Shown: positions 20,801 to 29,578 of the stretch, piece after piece
Layout of the letters: each line of letters opens with the position of its first letter
Numbering within the stretch: the first letter of the stretch is position 1
Assembly (NCBI GenBank): GCA_963855995.1
Contig: OY979725.1
Coordinates: 12,752,383 to 12,816,382, forward strand
Length of the DNA stretch: 64,000 nucleotides
Direction: 5' to 3'
Origin: Muricea muricata
Taxonomy: Eukaryota > Cnidaria > Anthozoa > Malacalcyonacea > Plexauridae
Position numbers and translations under genes: made by a program
The notes under the pieces: generated by a model
Seen by the model: the letters and a program-made list of their open reading frames with translations, nothing else
Told to the model about the DNA's origin: nothing
Database searches by the model: none

Positions 20801-22838
20801 TTTCCGTCAAATTTATCTGACTTTTTGCACAAAAGGCGATTGAAGTTCAGTAATTTACTTGGCGACTCTCGTTTCAGCTGTCTCAGTCGTCGTATGACCC
20901 AAACCATGTTGCAGTCACAGGTGTAGTTTCCTTTGAGTGACCTAAAACAAGTTGATATTTTCATTGTAATATATTTTGCCTCAAGGCTTCATGACGAAAA
21001 TCAATCATCACACTGTGGTGCGTGATGGGTAATCCCTAAAAGGCTCTTCAGGTCATGTTTTCTACAATTGTCGGCTGGCGATAATATTTTGCCACAATTC
21101 TACTTACGATTTATATTTAAAAACGTCCTTTGGGATAAAGCCCAAAGCCTCATAGTCGCAGACCACATCTTCGCTGGCACCACTTGGAGTATGACATTTT
21201 ACTTTCTTCCGATTGTCCCTCTCTAAAAAGTGATTATCATTTTCTCTTTAGCCTCATGCATTTCTTTATTGTCTATCGTCTCTTTCTAAAAAGTGATTAT
21301 CATTTTCTCTTTAGCCTTTAGCATTTCTTTATTCTCTATCGTCCCTTTCTAAAAAGCGATTATCATTTTTCTCTTTAGCCTCATGCATTTCTTTATTCTC
21401 AAACGCATGCTAATTAGTTGCACATCAGTGAACATTTTAAATTTGTTATATTTTGAATTTGGGTTGTAACCGTCCAAAGTTATACTTCTCGGTTAAGTTT
21501 GTTTTTAACCGTCTAACGTTATACATCTCTGTTCAGAGGTATGCTGTATAATTCAACTATATTATGACTTATGTTTAGTTTCTTCTTTTACTTCTGGTGT
21601 TTTTCTCCGAGTGAGAGTATCTATAACCTAACAGAGTCTAACTGTAAGCGTTTCCACTTAGTGGAGTGTTTTTTGGAATAGCTAAATAATCTCGTTTTCG
21701 GTTGTTTCCTGCTGCAAGAGGTTTTAAGACAAAAGTGTCGAAACGAACCTGTCAAATAAATAGAAAATAGTACATACGTATGTGGAAATACCATATTTAT
21801 TTCGATTGTTGCACATATCAACACGAGAAATAAATCTGGTATTTCCAACCACCCATGTATTTTTCTGCCAATTTTAAATACCCAGAAGCTATGTTTAATG
21901 ATTGTTTGAAAAAGCGATAATTTGTACATGTGAAATTATCATAAATAATCTTACATGTAAAATTATCAGTTTTATCAGTGCTCGAAATCCCTGTAAAGCA
22001 TTGCACTTTATAAAATAAATAGCCTTTTTTCAATACAATACCTGTACTGCATATGTCTCTTTCTTTCATTTCAACAATTTTTTGTCCACGCATTTTCTCA
22101 GGATATTCACATCTCATCTCCTCCAAATCCAAAATGTGTTTCTTCATGTCGGCGCCGTCACGTAAAAACCATACCATACGACAGTCACAGTAGTACGGAT
22201 TTTTGCTCAGCCGGCTGAAATTCGTAGAAAAGATAACTTCATGAAACGAACCCTGAAACAGAGCCTTTCGCTTTTGAGGTTTGTTTCGCTTTGTTTTAGC
22301 ATAGGAATTATATAACAGGTTCGTGAAAAGACGGGTTTGCACCGGGTATTCCGGTTTTCTGCTACAGGAATTGTTAGCAGAGTAGAAGACTTGAAGAGAT
22401 GAAGTTTCTAATAGAAAGTCCTTCGACTGGATCCGATTGAAATTGCGTCTTCGTAATTCAGCTCAGCTCTCTGTTGACGTGATTACTTTACTTGAAAGTG
22501 GTGTTTAGTCGCTACGAATGGAAGTTTATAGTTTGCACGCATTGGATTAAAGATCTAGTGGATTTGGAAAGCCAGACACCAGATGATTGAGGTAAATATT
22601 CATCATATATAATGCGTACTACTTACAGTTCATGTTTATACAGCCTATTATATTTGGCGTAATCGTAAGGAACATCTTGGAACCCGTGATTTCTACACTC
22701 AAATGTACGTCCACTTCTTATACAATCCAAATAAGAAAGGACTTTAGCTTTGACTTGGATCAAACCTACACAACATAACAATAATATCAAGAATAACAAT
22801 AAACCGGTCCCTTGAAACGACCCAGGCATGGATGGCAT
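14897..22838 (-). CDS. Gene C: LRR-cap/EGF type I membrane protein with a broken third LRR module (666 aa if skipped)
   Basis: Exons: 22627-22838, 22042-22214, 21108-21222, 20757-20941, 20349-20438, [19791-19841, 19472-19650 decayed], 18965-19042, 18691-18819, 17992-18108, 16702-16821, 16511-16627, 16298-16417, 16068-16187, 15783-15902, 15483-15638, 15044-15141, 14897-14947. Without the bracketed pair the total is 2001 nt, in frame. Start ATG 22838 ([12 protein letters not shown]) is chosen by match to genes 0 and A; the frame extends upstream to 22913. Domains: signal peptide; LRRNT1-LRRCT1; LRRNT2-LRRCT2 ([15 protein letters not shown]); two short DPC modules ([16 protein letters not shown]); eight EGF modules; TM helix ([20 protein letters not shown]) running into CCVCCFCKK; tail exon [16 protein letters not shown]-stop. 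The cysteine cluster at the inner membrane face suggests palmitoylation (inference). Large introns carry a foldback element and repeats. Confidence 0.84.
17254..17661. mobile_element. Long foldback (inverted-repeat) element in a gene C intron
   Basis: The ends at 17254-17274 and 17641-17661 are inverted copies (atggaccgattgcattatgg). Imperfect complementarity continues inward through most of the 408 bp to a centre near 17457, for example tggtatcaatttt against aaaattgatacc. There is no coding capacity. Such whole-length hairpins are typical of foldback or MITE families. The open frames predicted here are by-products of the palindrome. Confidence 0.78.
18340..18510. repeat. Inverted-repeat-rich intron sequence (possible MITE fragment)
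   Basis: The stretch alternates forms of gttgt/acaac and carries complementary pieces such as aacaagaccgatacag and ctgtatc...aacaggtc around a centre near 18440. A similar acaacattgaacaatgttgg style occurs at 54985-55035. It is probably a degraded inverted-repeat element; ends not defined. Confidence 0.4.
19472..19841 (-). pseudogene. Decayed third LRRNT-LRRCT module inside gene C
   Basis: Exon-like 19472-19650 is clearly an LRRCT copy ([15 protein letters not shown] ... CQGPDKF ... EKDVCPEGG) with normal splice borders, but it has an in-frame TGA at 19563-19565. The matching LRRNT-like piece 19791-19841 has lost its cysteine half, and its length (51 nt) does not fit the phase 1-to-2 pattern of its relatives (115 and 121 nt). 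Because the module starts and ends in phase 1 it can be skipped as a block without harm. It may be spliced out, or the transcript including it may be truncated. Confidence 0.72.
20000..20342. other. Unassigned intronic stretch of gene C
   Basis: Between the decayed LRRNT-like piece and the DPC exon at 20349. Two overlapping plus-strand frames run through it (20039-20278 and 20079-20342), but neither shows a recognisable domain or splice context. An internal inverted pair (gtttgtccacacga / gcgagtgtgtggacac) near 20096-20144 suggests repeat origin. Nothing further can be supported. Confidence 0.3.
21215..21404. repeat. Three-copy 63-bp minisatellite covering a splice acceptor of gene C
   Basis: Units start at 21215, 21278 and 21341, each 63-64 bp and highly similar. 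On the minus strand each contains the pyrimidine-rich intron end, the acceptor (ctttttag) and the first bases of the LRRNT2 exon. Unit 1 provides the acceptor used in the gene C model (exon start 21222). Units 2 and 3 offer decoy acceptors upstream. Confidence 0.85.
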
Positions 22839-22886
22839 TTCATTCTTATCCCACGCAGGATGCGATTGGTTTTCACTAATTGAACA

Positions 22887-22894
22887 TGACGACA
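22887..22894 (-). promoter_or_regulatory. Mutated CRE-like site upstream of gene C
   Basis: Same position (-49) and flanks as the TGACGTCA sites of genes 0 and A, but it reads TGACGACA on the plus strand. One base breaks the palindrome, so binding by CREB/ATF-type factors may be weakened (inference). Confidence 0.45.
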
Positions 22895-23193
22895 TAAACA
22901 AATTTTGCTGCATGCGCGCGCAACATCACATCAGAAAATACGCCTCGAAAATGCACATAGGTTGTAGAGCTCATTAACCAAAATAATTAGAAGAATTAGA
23001 ATCTAATGAAGACGAGAAAGAAACACAACCGAAGTGCAATGCATGATTTAAATTTATTGTATACAATGTAGAATACAGTACCAGCCATCATCTATTATAC
23101 TTCTTCTTGTTAGGAACAGTGATTATTGAATGTAGAATGTAACTTCCATCAGAAGATCTGAAATGTATACGGCACAAACTCCGAGGTTTAGAT

Positions 23194-23483
23194 TTACGCC
23201 AAAGTTAGAGAGATTGCAAAGGTGATAGCCACAATAAGCAACGGTGTCTTTTGTAGCAGAGTCACACCAGCTAAAAACAGCTATAAAACACCAGCTATAA
23301 ACAAACACAATGATTCAAGGGATATAACAATAAAATACTTTAGGGACCGTGGCGACAGATTCACAACGGCTTGGGAGATGGGCGTGGAGGGGAAGATAAC
23401 TAAGTTATATCTGATAAAATGATCTAGTAACACAATGATGCATTATTATCTCACCATTTTCTACTTGAAGATGACCGATTCTG
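23194..23483 (-). pseudogene. Gene D relic: 3' end of a gene A-like gene
   Basis: The terminal exon 23194-23270 reads [20 protein letters not shown] and ends LTLA-stop, matching gene A. It is preceded by a conserved intron and by the last about 25 bases of a penultimate EGF exon (from 23455, HLQVEN then a normal donor). Upstream of about 23479 homology ends abruptly and a diverged tandem repeat begins, so all LRR and EGF exons are missing. A matching AATAAA lies at 23053-23058. Non-functional unless spliced to an unseen upstream exon. Confidence 0.8.
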
Positions 23484-24300
23484 AGACAGCAATAGAATAG
23501 GTTGTTCAGCGTCCCAATCAAGTTTTTTTATGACGATCACTGATTTGACATTTTTAAGCGTTTCAAGCAATTTGATTCCACTTCGCAAACTTTCAAAAAT
23601 TCACGCAAATTTTCAAAAATTCGCGCAAATTTAGGTGAAAAAAGTCTGATCAATACTAGTTCTCAACCGTAGTACACTCCTCGCAGCAGATCTTCACTAC
23701 CCCGAACTTAGCTCTCAAAAAAAGGCGAGTTGATTTGGTGATGCTCCAAGATTTTTACACGATTTCAAAGTAATATAGGAAGACGCAGAATGAAAACAGA
23801 TACCACAAACAAAACCAGTGGTTAGCTAAAATAGGTTAAATGAGTAGGCCCATTCTTAAACAGCAATAAGATCGATGGTTCAAGGTCCAAAGGCAAAGTA
23901 TTGTATTTCATATATGAAATGAACGATGATTTCATCGTTTTTTCTAAGTTTCAAATAATTTCATCGCACTTTGCAAACTTAAAAAAATTCAGGTAAATAC
24001 AACAAAGCAGAACGAAGTCAAACCTAGTGCTCAACAGCAGCATTCTCTCTGCAGTATATCTTTGCTGTGCAAAACTTAGCTATTACACAAGGATGAATTG
24101 TTTTAGTGATGTTCAAAGAATTTTACACGATTTCGATGTAATATGGGAAGACGCAGAATCAAGACAGATACGACATACAAGGCCAGTGGTTAGCAAAATA
24201 GATGGAACGAGGCAGATTCTGATACAGCAAAAAGATAGGTGTTTCAGTGTCCAAAGTAAGTGTTTTCATGTACGCTAAATGATTTGATAATTTTTGCGAA
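23479..24300. repeat. Diverged ~370-bp tandem repeat (two full units and a partial third)
   Basis: Units begin at 23479, 23853 and 24217 with related starts (ttctgagacagcaatag, ttcttaaacagcaataag, ttctgatacagcaaaaag). They share internal landmarks such as tttttacacgatttc, gaagacgcagaat and ccagtggttagc. Similarity is clear but the units are well diverged, so the duplication is old. The first unit starts where relic D is cut. Confidence 0.75.
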
Positions 24301-27300
24301 GGGAAATCCCAATCCTAATCCGACTCCGTGTTTTCCATGTTACAATCGCTGTATAGCAATGTCGGTATCAATGACGAGGTAAAAGTCTACACACAACAGC
24401 ATCTTCGGCTGACTGCAATTCTAGGTCTTATTCAAACCTGTTTTGAATCTTACCGCCATCCTAAAAATACGTTTTGCATGTCAAAGCATGTGACAATTAT
24501 TGCTCGATTTATTTCGAAGTTTATAAACGTAATTTGCAAAAAACTTCGAAATAAACCAAGAAACTGTATCTAATCTTTTGAGATGGCGCAGACGTGAGCT
24601 TGACCGATTGCAGTGCGAAAAATAGGAATGGTTTTTTTGTATAAATATATTTTTACCCGGGTACAGCATGTAGTCTGTTAGTGAATTTGCGAACACTTCA
24701 CTGCATGGGTCCTCATCAGATTGTCTAAATGACCACTTTTTTCACTGTACTAATTCTCACACGCTCTACTGAAAGTACGTTGCCAGTTATGTGGTGCAGT
24801 CAAAACAACCCGAAAGATACAGGTTCTAGAACTAGCTGAAACACTCAAAAATAGAATTCGACGTTTGGGGCGTATGCCTTTCGTCGAAAATTTAGTAATG
24901 AAGGTATTAACTTTAGTAATGAAGGTATTAACTTTAGTAATGAAGGTATTAACTTCCTGACGAAAGCACTTCGCTCAAATCATCGAATTCTCTTATCTTT
25001 TCAGGAGTATGCATCTTTGCTTTATCGAAATTCATGTTGCAAACATTTATCGTTCAGAATATCGTTACGCATACCAGTACTGAACCACGACATTAAACAA
25101 ACCATAAATCTTATACTGGATAGCTCTGTCAATTCTAGACCGTTTCCCTTCGACAAGGTTCAGTACAAACGACTTTCTAATTGCCTGCTGAAGAAACGCG
25201 TCAAAAACAAACATGATGTCATTTTCGAACTGTTCTCTTTACATACTTTTTTTATTTATAACAGAAATACATTGACAATAAATTATTTATAATGTGCAAA
25301 TGATAATTTTACAAGGATGAATATTTTTAACCTGAACTAGAAATGATCACATATTTTAGTCTTTCGGATAAATTAATTCAAAATACACGTTTGTTCTGTC
25401 CGTCATGTAATCAGAGGAATAAATGTATAAATAGCTATCAGTTCGTGCACGCAAAACGACGGTTTTAAGACAACATTTACAACCCATTTAATTAGAAGTT
25501 AACTAAAAGTTAAGCGTTCATTTTGAGCGCACTACATGTCTTTCCTACGCATAAAATTTTCCTAAATTTTGACATAGAAGCTAGCATTGTACTTCAATTG
25601 GGCAAACGCTTGTTCATTGTTCAACGAAGCAATTATGCCAAAACACAAGCAGGAGCCATATTGTCGTTTTGTTGAATAGTAAAACAATCGGTCAAGCTCA
25701 AATTCGCACGAAATATTATTCACTGTGTTTGAATAGTACAGAAAGACACGAAAATCGACCGAAATGAAGTTATCCATAAAATCATTGAAAAATAATTCAG
25801 TTTATAAAAATAAATTAGCTCTGTAAGCTTTTCGTTAATCGATCCAGTCCTACGGTATTAACACAAAAAATATATGTCAAAATTAATCAAGTTTAGTGAC
25901 GCCGAATACGCTAAATCTGCACTAGACGCGATTTATTAGCGAAAATATCCCACAGCGTATGAAGTTATCCATCCTGCTGTTCGCCTATAGAAGTCTGGTA
26001 AATTTAAAGACAAATTCAGTGTTATTTTCCAGGCGAAGCCCTCAACACCCACGGTGAAAAATTGTTAAAGCGTGGTTAGAAAACAAAGCAGATGCGGTTC
26101 GGAGCTTTCTGAAAAGAAAGGCAATGAATACAGACAATGCCCAATTTATTTAAGAGCTCAATTTTAACAAAGGAGAGATAGGAAAGAGCCTGGTGACGAA
26201 GTGCTGGCAATTTTATTTTGTTTTTCATCCAGTCAAAATATTTTTCTTTCACTTTACACAAACATGACTCGTACGTGTCCCAAAGGCGTCAAGCACACTA
26301 CTCATTAGCTGTAAAATAAGCGACAAGCGACCTTATTTGTCATTAACAAGTCGGGTTACTTTAATTATGCAGTCATTACCATTAACAAATTGAGTTAAGC
26401 GTAGACTTGTATTGATTACCGTTTAAATATGTGTCACAGGTAATTGTCAATATTATAACCGTATGGTAGTGTACGGCTTTTTGAAAAGGCTTTCTTTTAT
26501 CCGAATCTGCCCATCGCGGACTTCTCCCCATTATGCTTTCCTGTGTTTTAGGCAAACTGCGTTGATGTCTATGTTTCCGGTCGAAGACTGGCCGCGAAAT
26601 CATCGGCGAAAAATTTTGCCTCGCATGAATATTAAAAGCATTTTGCTCAAAGACTTATTAACCGTGTTTACAAAGTCAAAAGCAATTTAAGTTTAAGTAA
26701 AGACCATTTGTTTGGACATTAATACGGCTGTGTATATTGACAATCCTGTGCGTTTTCATGTTGGTTCCGCAAGGCGGGGGGGAGGGGAGTTTTCGATTAA
26801 CGAATGATTCCACAATACACTTTCTAGATATCCAGTAATATTCGTCAACGAAACGCATTTCCCCCGTGTTTGTGCAACATTTTGAAGGACAAATGCGCAG
26901 CCTACGGATGAGATCAAAACTCAAACTTTGTCGTACCCCCCCCCCGTCCAGGAGTGACAACTGCGCACATTTGCATGAAAATCAATTATCGATTCCTTCT
27001 CAAACACTCATCATTGACGTGCCATTACGCAACTCTTGAGCTAATAACGGAGCCAAAGAGGCCGCCCAGAAGTCCCTCTTAAACATTTGTGAAGGCAATT
27101 ATTACATACCAGCTTTTAAACGCATCCACAAACAAATCAACAGTAGCACGCAAGTTGCAAACGGGCCACAACGACAACCCGAGCTTATTTCACTGAGTAA
27201 AAAGGCAGGTACGTTTGTAACTCAGTAGATGTTATTTTCAAATTTTCAAATTAAACAGCTTATTTTAAAGACAAACGGACGATTGCGTTATCTTCAATAG

Positions 27301-27959
27301 AAAATGAACAATTCTGAACAGGATAGGGGAAGCCCTACAGATAAGCGTGATTGTCTCATTTCAAAGAAGTTCATTTACTAAATGTTTGTAATCGAAGTAA
27401 CAAGATTAAGGGTGAATATTTTTTATCAAAGTACGAAAAAATATATTGTACTTTTTCTGGTAATGATATGTATTCTGCATATATAATTCGTGCGATGTTA
27501 TATACCCTACTGACCGCACAACTCCTGACGCAGCCATAATATTTAAAGGAAATGAAACGCAATTTTTCGTCAGACAATGACTTTTGGCGTAAGTAGTATA
27601 TGGCAGCTTGATTTGCATCAGAAAAATGACAACGTAATATTCAGTACGAGATCAAATCTACAACTTATCAGCGGGAACACAAAGGTAAAAACAGAAGAGA
27701 TGACAAAACGAATCACGTCCAATGCCAAGCGTCATCTACCATTCCTCTCTTTTAACAATCAGATTGTATAATAATCATTGTGTATCGAATGACCCATGTG
27801 CATTCTTAAACAACACTCTTCTCGGTTTTTCTTTGAACCAAACATTTAAACGGTAACATTTTGCTTTAAAAACCCACTGTAGTAACGAGGAACAACCCTT
27901 GCTAGACCTTCGGACAGAGCGGTTACGAAAACACATCAAAGTATACAAAGTTCAAAACT
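24301..27959. other. No gene seen, 24.3-27.96 kb
   Basis: AT-rich sequence with short open frames that show no domains or splice context. It contains a small hairpin at 24507-24556 (gatttatttcgaag / cttcgaaataaa) and the 21-bp triplet repeat listed separately. It could hold upstream control sequence for the first DMRT gene; nothing specific can be shown. Confidence 0.5.
24891..24953. repeat. 21-bp unit repeated three times
   Basis: Three perfect copies (24891-24911, 24912-24932, 24933-24953) of a unit beginning tttagtaatgaagg. They lie between related inverted motifs, gcctttcgtcgaaaa on the left and ttcctgacgaaagcac on the right. The right flank again has a ctgacga...caaa shape seen in retroelement-associated ribozyme-like motifs. 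Confidence 0.85.
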
Positions 27960-27964
27960 CAAAG

Positions 27965-28105
27965 GATCACGATTTTTTTGTGTGTGTCCTGTAGTCAGGC
28001 GAAAATCATGTTTTCATGTTATTCTGCATAACCATGGGAATGAAACCTACGACCTGTAATTGGAATTCTAGTCCCAAATGCTCTGCCAAATGAGCTGCGG
28101 GGTCA
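27965..28105 (-). mobile_element. tRNA-derived SINE-like element upstream of the first DMRT gene
   Basis: On the minus strand gcagctcatttggcagagca (28098 down to 28079) resembles a pol III A box within a tRNA D arm. ggtcgtaggtttcattcc (28054 to 28037) resembles a B box / T arm, with an anticodon-arm-like segment (gggactagaattcca) between. A run containing cacacacaaaaaaa at the far end could be the tail. Stems are imperfect, so it is not a functional tRNA. Confidence 0.6.
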
Positions 28106-28292
28106 GGTCGCTTCGTACGTGACATATTTCGAAATTTTGCTTCCTCAGCCCAGTCGCCCGAAACCTCAAAAGCTCCAGCTGTTTGTGCTCAGGGGAATAT
28201 CTAATACCTTTGTGGGATTTTGACGCTGTACTAGCGGGCGCCTGTTAGTTATTTAGTTAGTTTATTTTGATGATGATGTTTTCAGGTCAAGC

Positions 28293-29176
28293 ATGTCCAG
28301 CAAGCGTAAACGACGTATTCCTCAATGCGCGCGATGTCGCTCGCACAACGTCTCGGCGACGGTGCGAGGCCACAAGCGGGAATGTCAGTGGAAAGATTGC
28401 ACATGCTCTAAGTGTTTGATGGTGACCGAGAAACGACGCGTGACCGCAGTTCGTGTTGCCGTGCTCAGGCGAGAGAGAAAGCAACGAATGACGCACAGGA
28501 TGGGCCTCGATGCTTTCCATGTTGGTCTCCATGGTGCAAGCCCTTGGGGAATGATGGGACGTATGCCGGGACCGTATGCTGAACCACTGCAAGGTATTGC
28601 TGGCTCGTAATAGGGAATAAAATAAAATATTTATTTCCTTTGCAAGCATAGAGTCGTGCTCTCAATTGACCCTTATAACAAAACTTTTTATTTATTAACT
28701 TTCTTTACCTTGTTTTATTAGACAGCCATTACAACGGAATGCTTCACATGAACTACCGGGGAATGTACCCACACTACGAGAATGCATACCATCACTTATA
28801 CCCGAGGGATCTTGTAGCTTATCACGACGACGAACCACAAGATGACAGCGGTATCACGCACAGTCTAGAAAGTTTCCAACATGAATACGACAGTTTGATG
28901 CGAAAATTAAACGATGGTCAATTTTCTCCTGGCAACAAGACCGAAATATCCTCGCCACATAAGTCCTCGCCAGGCCCTCACCGAGTTTTTTTTCGCCCAA
29001 CAAGTCCACATGGCCCAGTGGATGTTTACAGATCCCCAGTTACACATGGCGATATATGCCAACCCAGATTACCCTATGATAACCACAGATACCTCCCAAT
29101 GATGCTCAATAGCCCACGTACCCTAGCCTGTCCCTGTCCAAAGTCAACTGAATTTCCTTTCGGCGTGTGCATGTAA
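28293..29176 (+). CDS. DMRT-family transcription factor 1 (DM domain), 251 aa
   Basis: Two exons, 28293-28593 and 28722-29176, joined by a GT-AG phase-1 intron of 128 bp (CAA G|gtattg ... ttattag|AC). Total 756 nt in one frame. Residues about 10-62 form a DM domain: PQCARCRSHNVSATVRGHKR, then CQWKDCTCSKC and a basic tail (RRVTAVRVAVLRRERKQR). The spacing of Cys and His fits the intertwined two-zinc module that binds the DNA minor groove in the Doublesex/Mab-3 family. Exon 2 is rich in His, Tyr, Pro and Ser and I see no DMA motif. An acceptor-like ttttcag ends at 28285, so an upstream 5' UTR exon is likely and ATG 28293 would be the first codon after it. Likely a nuclear regulator of sexual or developmental programmes by family; the specific role is unknown. 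Confidence 0.88.
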
Positions 29177-29386
29177 CTGGAGTATGCAAATCTCAAAAAG
29201 TATTTTAGCTCCGGGTATGGAATAGACTGCAGTTGGAAATACTTTTGAAAATACATTATATTAATAGCAGTTTTAATACAATTAATCATATATGCACATA
29301 AAAACATTTAAATTCAGTTCATTGAGTATAATAACGTCCATCAGGCATTTGTATTTGCTTTCTGCTACTTAACCTTATGTTAACAC

Positions 29387-29578
29387 TTGAGGTCTATACA
29401 AAATACTCATTCTTTGCGACTGCCAAGTCTACCGAGTGGTTCACGAAAGCACAAAGAAAACTTTTATCCATTAGGTGACAACGGGTCTGAACAAGACGCT
29501 TGTTCAGATGTTTACCGTAGTTTGTCTGATGCGGCATCACATCATTTATTACAATCAATCACACGACTTTTTTGCTAG
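29387..29578 (+). other. Possible additional 3' exon or UTR frame after DMRT 1
   Basis: An open frame with ordinary-looking composition (LPSGSRKHKENFYPLGDN...) starts about 210 bp after the DMRT 1 stop. An acceptor-like aacacttgag lies just before it. It could be an alternative last exon, 3' UTR, or chance. No domain seen. Confidence 0.2.

Noticed and set aside
1-23483. Allorecognition locus
   Set aside because: A tandem polymorphic-looking surface gene cluster invites this, but known cnidarian allorecognition genes (Hydractinia Alr) are Ig-like, and nothing here shows allele diversity.
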